DNA from: DAOPZC01 sp035353175
Lineage (GTDB): Bacteria; Verrucomicrobiota; Kiritimatiellia; RFP12; UBA1067
Assembly: GCA_035353175.1 (NCBI GenBank)
Contig: DAOPZC010000131.1
Coordinates: 1-6,358, forward strand
Length of the DNA stretch: 6,358 bases
Direction: 5' to 3'
Shown here: piece after piece, positions 1-6,165 of the stretch
How positions within the stretch are numbered: the first letter of the stretch is position 1
Layout: each line of letters starts with the position of its first letter
Position numbers and translations under genes: made by a program
The notes under the pieces: generated by a model
Told to the model about the DNA's origin: nothing
The model's input: only the letters and a program-made list of their open reading frames with translations
The model's database searches: none

Positions 1-62
1 CCAGTGTTTACGGGGCTGATCTGGTGATCGGCTCGAATTTAACCGGACAGTAGTGCAGAAAC

Positions 63-1670
63 ATGTCTGTTTTGCCGAACACACTCGTTGCGCACCTCGC
101 TCCGCTCATGAGTGGCTGGCTGATGTGTTGTCTACCTCTCGATGCAGAGCCCATCGCCGTCGCCCAGTTTCCGGGCGTGACATCGGTCAAAGCGTCTCTC
201 ACAGCCCCCGGGTTCTCGGTCACGGACATCCTCTGGGAGCACACCGGCACGAACTGGAGTTCCCGCGAGTGGTCGGAGTTGCTGCGCCGCTATCAGGTGG
301 TCGTTTTCCCAGGCGGATCCGGCGGAGAGATGTTCAAGAGGCTAGGCCCCGGAGGACAGCAGGCGGTCAAAGAATTCGTAAGCCGAGGCGGCGGCTATCT
401 GGGCATCTGCGCCGGAGCATGGCTGGCCTCCAAGCTATATTTGGGGCTCGCCAACATCGAGGGGCGCAAACCTTGGTATGTCGGCGTAGGCGGATTGGAA
501 GTGGCCATGGAACATGACGCCTCGTACGTGTTCTCATCCGCCTGCTATCTGCCTCCCGGCCGACGAATCATCGAAATGCATAACGGGCCGCTGTGGACCC
601 CCGCCCCACCGGACAGCGCAAGACCGGCATGCCGCGTCCTGGCATCCTACACAGGGGCAACGGGCACGGATAAATACGGAGGCGACCTTTTTAGCGGAAA
701 ACCCGCGATCGTCACCGATTTCTACGGACATGGAAGAGTCATTCTCTTCAGCCCACACCCAGAACTGGCATCGACCAACGGGAACCTTGCCATGATTCCT
801 GAGGCCGTCCTCTGGCTGAGCCGAACGAACGGGGCGACGCGTGCGGAAGGAGACGAGATCCGTGGTACGGCGACATCCGCGGACACGGCCCCACGCGATC
901 TGGCGTCCTACATCGTCTCGGCGGCAGGCGAGCTTCCCATCATCATTTCAGCCCCCCACGGCGGCACGCTCGCGTTTCCGGGCGTGCCCGTCCGCACGGG
1001 AGGCAAGGTGGTGAAGCAATTCGCCGTCGCCCGCGACGTGAGCACCGACACATTGGCGATACAATTGTCTACCGCCCTGCAACGCGAGACGGGGAAGGCC
1101 CCCTCCTTGGTCGTCGCGCGGATCAGCCGCAAATACGTCGACGTCAACCGGGTGGAGCAGGACGCTTTCGAAAGTCCGCCGTTGCGGGAAGTCTATGCTG
1201 CCTACCATTCCGAACTTGAGAAACACTGCCGCCAGACCGCACAGAAATGGGGCGGCGGCTTGCTGCTCGACCTCCACGGCCAGAGCGTGCGCAAGGACTC
1301 GGTCTTCCGCGGAACCCGCAACGGCGCGACCACAGAGTTTCTCGTGAACAAATTCGGAGACCGGGCGCTCACCGGGCCCCACGGGTTTCAAGGCCTGCTT
1401 GAGGCGCAGGGCTTCAACATGGTTCCTGCGTCTGACTCGGACAAAAAAGAGACCCTCTTCAACGGCGGCTATATCACGGCCAGATACGGCTTGGACGGAA
1501 GCTACGGCATCGACGCCGTCCAACTGGAGTTCGGCGGCGTCTACACCGCGAAGAAAACGCTCCCGGAAACAGCGAATGCGTTAGCGCGGGCGTTGACCCA
1601 ATACGTGGCCCGCTATATTTCCTCGACGAACGCCAGCGAAAGGCGCGCAGCGAGTTCGTCCGAGGATTGA
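63..1670 (+). CDS. BPL_N (amidotransferase-like) / N-formylglutamate amidohydrolase-like two-domain protein
   Basis: This 535-residue protein has two recognisable hydrolase-type domains. Residues about 29-250 resemble the BPL_N family, which has a class I glutamine-amidotransferase-like fold. The visible signs are FPGGSGG (82-88), the nucleophile elbow GGYLGICAGAW with Cys116, and FSPHPE with His232 and Glu234, so the Cys-His-Glu triad looks intact. Residues about 284-517 resemble N-formylglutamate amidohydrolase (HutG-like). They show SAPHGG (296-301, His299), RKYVDVNR (356-363), LLLDLHGQS (400-408, Asp403/His405) and QLEFGG with Glu489. The two are joined by a polar linker. The true substrate is unknown; the C-terminal domain suggests hydrolysis of an amide of an acidic amino acid or peptide. 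The start is the first ATG after an in-frame TAG at 51-53, and no strong ribosome binding site precedes it. ATGs at codons 16 and 21 are alternatives. Residues 1-27 are hydrophobic but lack a basic n-region, so export is uncertain. No hut or other pathway genes are adjacent. Domain assignments are fairly sure; the function is inferred. Confidence 0.85.
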   Translation: MSVLPNTLVAHLAPLMSGWLMCCLPLDAEPIAVAQFPGVTSVKASLTAPGFSVTDILWEHTGTNWSSREWSELLRRYQVVVFPGGSGGEMFKRLGPGGQQAVKEFVSRGGGYLGICAGAWLASKLYLGLANIEGRKPWYVGVGGLEVAMEHDASYVFSSACYLPPGRRIIEMHNGPLWTPAPPDSARPACRVLASYTGATGTDKYGGDLFSGKPAIVTDFYGHGRVILFSPHPELASTNGNLAMIPEAVLWLSRTNGATRAEGDEIRGTATSADTAPRDLASYIVSAAGELPIIISAPHGGTLAFPGVPVRTGGKVVKQFAVARDVSTDTLAIQLSTALQRETGKAPSLVVARISRKYVDVNRVEQDAFESPPLREVYAAYHSELEKHCRQTAQKWGGGLLLDLHGQSVRKDSVFRGTRNGATTEFLVNKFGDRALTGPHGFQGLLEAQGFNMVPASDSDKKETLFNGGYITARYGLDGSYGIDAVQLEFGGVYTAKKTLPETANALARALTQYVARYISSTNASERRAASSSED

Positions 1671-1775
1671 ACCTGCGGATGTCCGCCAATGCGCGCAGAA
1701 CAGTTGCGCGAAGATGTGTTCCCTATCACCCGGCCCGTCCGGCCCATAACAAGAATAGGCCTAGGATTACGATGC

Positions 1776-1800
1776 CGAAGCGGTCACCGGCTCAGCTTCG
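1776..1800 (-). terminator. possible weak hairpin at the 3' end of uvrB
   Basis: CGAAGC (1776-1781) and GCTTCG (1795-1800) can pair as a 6-bp stem with a 13-nt loop that contains the uvrB stop codon. In the uvrB transcript no run of U follows, so it is not a classic intrinsic terminator. It is listed only because the 121-bp spacer between the two convergent genes needs some transcription stop and offers nothing better. Confidence 0.2.
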
Positions 1801-3849
1801 CGCGCAAGGCACACGCGCCTTCTTCGCTTTAGCGGTCTTCGGCGCGGGCGTGGCAGGCGCACCTTTCCCTTCGAGCATCCGTTTGAGTTCGCGGATCTCA
1901 TCCCGCAGCAGCGCCGCGCGCTCGAATTCGAGCGCGTCCGCCGCCTCAAGCATCTCTGACTCCAGTTCACCGATCGCCCGGTGCACGTCGTACTCTTCGT
2001 GCGACTCCGCCGCCACCATGCGTTCTTCCACCCGCTGCGCCTCGGAGTAGAGCACCAGCGACTCGTTGATCGCGCGTTTCACGCTGCGCGGCGTGATGCC
2101 GTGTTCGGTATTGTAGGCCTCCTGTTTCGCGCGGCGCGCCTGCGTGACCTCGATCATTGTCCTCATCGCATCCGTAACCTTGTCGGCATACAGGATGACG
2201 CGACCGTCCAGATGCCGCGCCGTCCGGCCCGCCGTTTGGATCAGCGACGTGCCGGAACGCAGAAACCCCTCTTTGTCGGCATCGAGCACCGCCACCAACG
2301 CCACTTCCGGCAGATCCAGCCCCTCGCGCAAGAGGTTGATGCCGACCAGGCAATCGAAGGCTCCTTTGCGCAAGCGCCCCAAAATCTCCACGCGCTGGAT
2401 CGCGTCGATGTCGCTGTGCAGGTATTCGACGCGGATGCCGGTTTCGCGCAGATAGTCGGTCAGGTCCTCCGCCGACCGCTTGGTCAGGGTGGTCACCAGC
2501 ACGCGGTCGCCCTTCTCGGCGGCCCGTCGCACCTCCTCCATCAGATCGTCGATCTGGTTGCGCAGGGGGCGCACCTCGACCGGCGGATCCAAAAGGCCCG
2601 TGGGCCGGATCACCTGCTCCGCGGTCACCTCGCTCACCTGGCGCTCGTACTGGCTCGGCGTGGCAGTCGTGAACACGACGGGGCCGACTTTCCGCAAAAA
2701 CTCCTCGAAGTTCAGCGGGCGATTGTCTTTTGCCGAAGGCAGTCGGAAGCCGTGATCGACAAGCGTCTGCTTGCGCGCCTGATCGCCGTTGTACATGGCG
2801 CGAAGCTGCGGCAGCGTCACGTGCGACTCGTCGATGATCGTCAGGAACTCCGAATCGAAGTAGTCGAGCAGGCAGGCGGGCGGCTCGCCCGCGGCGCGGC
2901 CCGCCAGATGGCGCGAGTAATTTTCGATGCCGTTGCAATACCCCAGTTCGCGCAGCATCTCCAAGTCGAACTCCGTCCGCTGCCGCAACCGCTGCGCCTC
3001 TAGCAGTTTGCCCTGGCGCTCGAACTCCGCGAGCCGCTCGTCCAGTTCCCGGCTGATGCGGCCGATCGAAGACGCGATCTTCGACTTGGGCATCACGAAA
3101 TGCTTGGCCGGGGAGATCACCGAGCGCAACAGTCTGACGCCGGTCTTGCCGCTCACCGGATCGAGCGTCCGGATCTCTTCCACCTCATCGCCGAAAAACG
3201 AGACGCGCACCCCCGTCGTCTCGTACGAGGGAAAAATGTCGATCGTGTCGCCGCGCACGCGGAAGGTGCCGGGCTGCGGCTCGTAGTCGTTCCGCGCGTA
3301 CTGGATTGTCACGAGCTGTTCAAGCATCAAGTCGCGGCCCAGACTCGCGCCCGGGACGATATCCACCAGCATCTCCCGGTAATCCTCGGGCGACCCCAGC
3401 CCGTAGATGCAGGAGACCGACGCCACGATAATCACATCGCGCCGGCCAAGCAGCGCGTTGGTAGCCCCCAGCCGGTACCGCTCGATCTCCTCGTTGATGG
3501 ACGCGTCTTTTTCAATATACGTGTCCGTCTGAGGAATATAGGCTTCCGGCTGATAATAATCGTAATAGCTGACGAAGTACTCGACGGCATTGGCAGGGAA
3601 GAACCCTTTGAGCTCGGCAAAAAGCTGAGCGGCCAGCGTCTTGTTGTGCGAGATGATGATCGCCGGCCGCCCCCACTCGCGGATCAGGTTGGCCATGGTG
3701 AAGGTCTTGCCGGAACCGGTCACGCCTTCGAGCGTCAGACGCCGCGCACCCGATGCCAGCCCCGACACCAGTTTGGCGATGGCCTGCGGCTGGTCGCCTG
3801 TCGGCCGGAACGGCGACTCGATCGTGAACTCTGCCAGTCGGTTGCTCAT
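1792..3849 (-). CDS. uvrB: UvrABC excinuclease subunit B
   Basis: UvrB is the damage-verifying helicase-like subunit of cytoplasmic nucleotide excision repair. It is loaded onto DNA by UvrA and recruits UvrC for incision. At 685 residues the protein is full length for the family. It shows Walker A GVTGSGKT (42-49, Lys48), the DNA-clamping beta-hairpin region YYDYYQPEAY (95-104), the DESH Walker B box (340-343), the TTATPSQYE motif, GINLLREGLDLPEV (motif V) and QTAGRTAR (538-545, Arg542 and Arg545, motif VI). A C-terminal UVR domain that contacts UvrA/UvrC lies at about 626-659. A 26-residue Lys/Ala/Pro-rich tail follows the UVR domain. The ATG is the only start available, because an in-frame TGA lies eight codons upstream. 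The gene stands alone, convergent with the upstream gene and divergent from oadG. I see no complete LexA-type operator, so SOS control is not shown. Identity is essentially certain. Confidence 0.98.
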   Translation of the reverse strand: MSNRLAEFTIESPFRPTGDQPQAIAKLVSGLASGARRLTLEGVTGSGKTFTMANLIREWGRPAIIISHNKTLAAQLFAELKGFFPANAVEYFVSYYDYYQPEAYIPQTDTYIEKDASINEEIERYRLGATNALLGRRDVIIVASVSCIYGLGSPEDYREMLVDIVPGASLGRDLMLEQLVTIQYARNDYEPQPGTFRVRGDTIDIFPSYETTGVRVSFFGDEVEEIRTLDPVSGKTGVRLLRSVISPAKHFVMPKSKIASSIGRISRELDERLAEFERQGKLLEAQRLRQRTEFDLEMLRELGYCNGIENYSRHLAGRAAGEPPACLLDYFDSEFLTIIDESHVTLPQLRAMYNGDQARKQTLVDHGFRLPSAKDNRPLNFEEFLRKVGPVVFTTATPSQYERQVSEVTAEQVIRPTGLLDPPVEVRPLRNQIDDLMEEVRRAAEKGDRVLVTTLTKRSAEDLTDYLRETGIRVEYLHSDIDAIQRVEILGRLRKGAFDCLVGINLLREGLDLPEVALVAVLDADKEGFLRSGTSLIQTAGRTARHLDGRVILYADKVTDAMRTMIEVTQARRAKQEAYNTEHGITPRSVKRAINESLVLYSEAQRVEERMVAAESHEEYDVHRAIGELESEMLEAADALEFERAALLRDEIRELKRMLEGKGAPATPAPKTAKAKKARVPCARS

Positions 3850-3864
3850 GTCGAGCGTATTGTT

Positions 3865-3871
3865 CCACCTT
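3865..3871 (-). promoter_or_regulatory. probable uvrB ribosome binding site
   Basis: On the minus strand this reads AAGGTGG, a good match to the anti-Shine-Dalgarno complement. It lies 15 nt before the ATG, which is longer than the usual 5-10 nt. It overlaps the in-frame TGA that rules out any longer UvrB start. Confidence 0.5.
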
Positions 3872-3903
3872 CACCCGCCCTTGTAAAGTCCCCAGGACGG
3901 CCA

Positions 3904-3916
3904 TGCGGAAACCGCA
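3904..3916. repeat. short perfect inverted repeat in the divergent spacer
   Basis: TGCGG-AAA-CCGCA is a perfect 5-bp inverted repeat with a 3-nt centre. It sits about 55 bp upstream of the uvrB start and about 43 bp upstream of the oadG -10 box. In a uvrB transcript starting further upstream it could form a small leader hairpin. As DNA it could be an operator for either gene. No known regulator motif is recognised. Confidence 0.4.
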
Positions 3917-3964
3917 AAAAGCAAATTTTTAGGCTATACATTGCCCCCTCAACCAGACTATAAT
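3916..3964 (+). promoter_or_regulatory. sigma-70-type promoter of oadG-oadA with UP-like A/T tracts
   Basis: A perfect -10 hexamer TATAAT lies at 3959-3964. The best -35 is TATACA at 3935-3940, which matches TTGACA at four of six positions with an 18-nt spacer. The predicted start is near 3971, giving a leader of about 34 nt before the oadG ATG. Just upstream of the -35, at 3916-3930, is AAAAAGCAAATTTTT. It stands out in this GC-rich DNA and falls where an RNA polymerase alpha-subunit UP element would lie (roughly -41 to -55). The -10 box is directly visible; the -35 and UP roles are inferred. Confidence 0.65.
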
Positions 3965-3992
3965 CAATCGGCATATTGTTATTCCCCACTTT

Positions 3993-3997
3993 TGGAG
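3993..3997 (+). promoter_or_regulatory. oadG ribosome binding site
   Basis: TGGAG is followed by a 7-nt spacer and then ATG at 4005. The spacing is optimal and fixes the oadG start. Confidence 0.8.
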
Positions 3998-4004
3998 TTT
4001 TTAC

Positions 4005-4244
4005 ATGGCCATTTTCTTGCAAGGTTTAGTTCTGCTGGTGTCGGGTATGGGCATCGTTTACCTCTTTCTCATCCTGCTCGTTTTTGTCATGAACCGTGCG
4101 ACCCAGATCGTCTCACGGTTCAACTACATCCTGCCGGATGAGGAGCCGAAGAAAAAGGCACGTCCGGCAGCTCAAGCCGTTGTTCGTCATGACGACGCCC
4201 TCATCGCCGTTGCGGTCGCCGCAGCCAGAGCCCACAACGCGTAA
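4005..4244 (+). CDS. oadG: Na+-pumping decarboxylase gamma subunit (OadG family)
   Basis: This is a 79-residue protein with one N-terminal membrane helix (about residues 4-29, rich in L, V, I and F). After the helix comes a short segment, RFNYILPDEEPKKK, then a small Ala/Pro linker and a C-terminal stretch DDALIAVAVAAARAHNA. This is the typical OadG plan. In the family the gamma subunit anchors the biotin-carrying alpha subunit to the membrane beta subunit and stabilises the complex; some members bind a metal ion through the C-terminal tail. The length is normal for the family. The start is fixed by a well-spaced TGGAG and the gene has its own strong-looking promoter. It is followed 44 nt later by the oadA start codon, so the two are almost certainly co-transcribed. 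The sequence is short and poorly conserved in this family, so the call rests on topology, the C-terminal pattern and the oadA neighbour. Confidence 0.85.
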   Translation: MAIFLQGLVLLVSGMGIVYLFLILLVFVMNRATQIVSRFNYILPDEEPKKKARPAAQAVVRHDDALIAVAVAAARAHNA

Positions 4245-4275
4245 CCATTCTCACGATACCCCCCATCCTCACCCC

Positions 4276-4281
4276 AAGGAG
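4276..4281 (+). promoter_or_regulatory. oadA ribosome binding site that decides a GTG start
   Basis: AAGGAG is a near-consensus Shine-Dalgarno. It lies 7 nt before GTG at 4289-4291, with no competing in-frame ATG nearby. The first internal ATG is codon 9, inside the conserved N-terminal strand, so GTG is the real start. Confidence 0.88.
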
Positions 4282-4288
4282 TTCTACC

Positions 4289-6106
4289 GTGTCAAAAAAA
4301 CAAGTCAGTTTCATGTGCACAGCATTCCGTGACGGCTTCCAGTCCGTCTATGGTGCACGCGTCCTCACAGAAGATTTCATGCCCGCCGTGGCCGCCGCGC
4401 GGGAAGCCGGCATCACCTACTTCGAAGCCGGCGGTGGCGCCATGTTCCAATCCCCGTACTTCTATTGCCAAGAGGACGCCTTCCACATGATGGATCGGTT
4501 CCGTGAAGTCGCCGGACCTGACGCCAACCTTCAGACGCTCGCCCGCGGCGTGAACATCGTCTGCCTCGACTCCGCCTCTTCGGACGTGATCAAGCTCCAC
4601 GCCAAGCTTTTCAAGAAGCACGGGATCACCACGATCCGCAACTTCGACGCGCTGAATGACGTCAACAACCTGATCTACTCCGGCAAATGCATTCATGAAG
4701 CCGGGCTGAAGCACCAGGTCGTTGTCACCATGATGGCGCTGCCCCCCGGTTGCACCGGCGCGCACGACCCCGATTTCTATGAAAAGACGCTGCGTCAGAT
4801 CCTCGATGCGGGGATACCCTTCGACTCCGTCTGCTTCAAGGACGCCTCCGGCACCTCCATTCCCGCCTATGTTTACGAGACGGTCAAGCGCGCCCGCAAG
4901 ATGCTTCCGCAGGGCACCAAGATCCAGTACCACACGCATGAGACCGCCGGTTGCGGCGTCATGGCCTACAAAGCCGCTTTGGATGCCGGCGCCGACACGA
5001 TCGATCTCTCGCTCGCCCCCACGTCCGGCGGCACCTGCCAGCCCGACGTGATCGTCATGTGGCACGCGCTGCGCGGCAGCGACTACGATCTGGGCGTCGA
5101 CATCGACAAGGTGCGCGAAGCCGAGAAGGTCTTCGGCGAGTGCATGAAGGACTACTTCCTTCCGCCCGAGGCCACCAAGGTCGAGCCGATGATTCCCTGG
5201 TCGCCGATGCCCGGCGGCGCCCTCACGGCGAACACCCAGATGTTGCGCGACAACAACCTGATGAGCCGCTACAACGACATGATCTCCGCCATGTCCGAAG
5301 TCGTCCGCCGCGGCGGTTTCGGCACCTCGGTCACGCCGGTCTCGCAGTTCTACTTCCAGCAGGCCTTCAACAATGTGCTGCAGGGCCCGTGGAAGAAAAT
5401 TGCCCCCGGCTACGGCAAGATGGTCCTCGGTTACTTCGGCAAGACGCCGGTCGCCCCCGACCCCGAGATCGTCAAGATCGCCTCGGAGCAACTCGGCCTG
5501 CCCCCGACCACCAAGACCGTTCTCGAGATCAACGACGCCGACCCCAAGAAGTCGCTCGACACCTTCAAGAAAATGCTGACCGACAAGAGCCTGCCGCTGA
5601 CCGATGAGAACATCTTCATCGCCGCCGCCTGCCAAGACAAGGGCATCCTCTTCCTGGAAGGCAAGGCAACGCTCGGCATCCGCAAGAATGCGCCGGGCAA
5701 GCCCGCAGCACCGTCGGCCGCCTCGGGAGCGAAGCCCGCCGGCTACACGGTGACCGTCAATGGCAAAGCGTATGCCGTCGAGATGAAGGGTGGCAAAGCC
5801 GTCGTGAACGGCAAGGAATACGCCGTCAGCGTGACAGACGGCCTTGCCGCTCCGGCGTCTGCCCCCGCAGCAGCACAGGCCGCAGGCGGCTCTGAGACAG
5901 AAGTCAAGGCCGCCGTCCCCGGAGTGATCCTGCGCCTCAGCGTTTCAGAAGGTTCGGAAGTCGCAGAGGGCGATGAGCTTCTCGTCATGGACGTCATGAA
6001 GATGGAGACGCCGATCACCGCTCCGCGCGGTGGACTCGTCAAGGCGATCCACGTCGCCCAGACTGACAAGGTCAACACCGGCGACGTGCTCGTCATCATT
6101 GGTTAA
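4289..6106 (+). CDS. oadA: biotin-dependent carboxyltransferase/decarboxylase alpha subunit (OadA-like)
   Basis: This 605-residue protein belongs to the OadA / pyruvate carboxylase carboxyltransferase group. In OadA the cytoplasmic alpha subunit moves CO2 from oxaloacetate to biotin, and decarboxylation of carboxybiotin by OadB drives Na+ export. Residues 1 to about 300 form the metal-dependent TIM barrel. Expected ligands are present: Asp15 in TAFRDGFQS, Lys184 in CFKDASG (the carbamylated lysine in relatives) and His215/His217 in HTHETAG. SGGTCQP (246-252) carries the likely catalytic Thr249. Residues about 300-460 are the conserved C-terminal carboxylase domain. After Pro/Ala linkers, a biotinyl domain occupies about 536-605 with VMDVMKMET and biotin-accepting Lys571, 34 residues from the end. 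The opening signature TAFRDGFQSVYGARV differs from the usual TTLRDAHQS, so this is a separate subfamily. Substrate could be oxaloacetate, or pyruvate if it serves as a PycB-type subunit; the adjacent oadG favours the Na+ pump. The start is GTG. Confidence 0.92.
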   Translation: MSKKQVSFMCTAFRDGFQSVYGARVLTEDFMPAVAAAREAGITYFEAGGGAMFQSPYFYCQEDAFHMMDRFREVAGPDANLQTLARGVNIVCLDSASSDVIKLHAKLFKKHGITTIRNFDALNDVNNLIYSGKCIHEAGLKHQVVVTMMALPPGCTGAHDPDFYEKTLRQILDAGIPFDSVCFKDASGTSIPAYVYETVKRARKMLPQGTKIQYHTHETAGCGVMAYKAALDAGADTIDLSLAPTSGGTCQPDVIVMWHALRGSDYDLGVDIDKVREAEKVFGECMKDYFLPPEATKVEPMIPWSPMPGGALTANTQMLRDNNLMSRYNDMISAMSEVVRRGGFGTSVTPVSQFYFQQAFNNVLQGPWKKIAPGYGKMVLGYFGKTPVAPDPEIVKIASEQLGLPPTTKTVLEINDADPKKSLDTFKKMLTDKSLPLTDENIFIAAACQDKGILFLEGKATLGIRKNAPGKPAAPSAASGAKPAGYTVTVNGKAYAVEMKGGKAVVNGKEYAVSVTDGLAAPASAPAAAQAAGGSETEVKAAVPGVILRLSVSEGSEVAEGDELLVMDVMKMETPITAPRGGLVKAIHVAQTDKVNTGDVLVIIG

Positions 6107-6115
6107 TCGCATCAC

Positions 6116-6137
6116 GGGCAGGCATCCGTGCCTGCCC
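6116..6137 (+). terminator. strong hairpin after oadA, possible terminator or REP-like element
   Basis: GGGCAGGCA (6116-6124) and TGCCTGCCC (6129-6137) form a perfect 9-bp GC-rich stem with a TCCG loop, 10 nt after the oadA stop. No U-run follows directly; the first T-stretch, TTTT, is about 15 nt later. It may slow or stop transcription, protect the oadG-oadA message 3' end, or be a copy of a dispersed palindromic repeat. The stem is certain; the role is inferred. Confidence 0.55.
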
Positions 6138-6165
6138 TCCACCCCCAACCCTTTTGGAAATGCTC

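Noticed and set aside
1..62. Possible 3' end of an upstream gene
   Set aside because: Sixty bases are too few to tell; no recognisable coding signal or RNA motif is visible.
1692..1710. CGCGCA / TGCGCG hairpin after the first gene as a terminator
   Set aside because: The stem is only 6 bp with no T-run, and such short CG palindromes are expected by chance in this composition.
3861..3865. TGTTC half-site near the uvrB start, as part of a possible LexA box
   Set aside because: The partner half GAACA is missing at the expected 4-nt spacing (TTCAC is found), so there is no complete SOS operator.
3941..3946. TTGCCC as the -35 box of the oadG promoter
   Set aside because: It leaves only a 12-nt spacer to TATAAT, too short for sigma-70; TATACA at 3935-3940 fits better.
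1981..3963. Long plus-strand open frames opposite uvrB (1981-3003 and 3100-3963)
   Set aside because: Their sequences are rich in Arg, His, Leu and Ala and look like no protein family; uvrB is certain on the minus strand.
4292..5635. A 447-codon open frame on the minus strand opposite oadA
   Set aside because: It is a mirror of the C-ending codon usage of oadA, with Gly/Val/Asp/Leu-rich composition, no recognisable domain and no ribosome binding site; oadA is unambiguous on the other strand.
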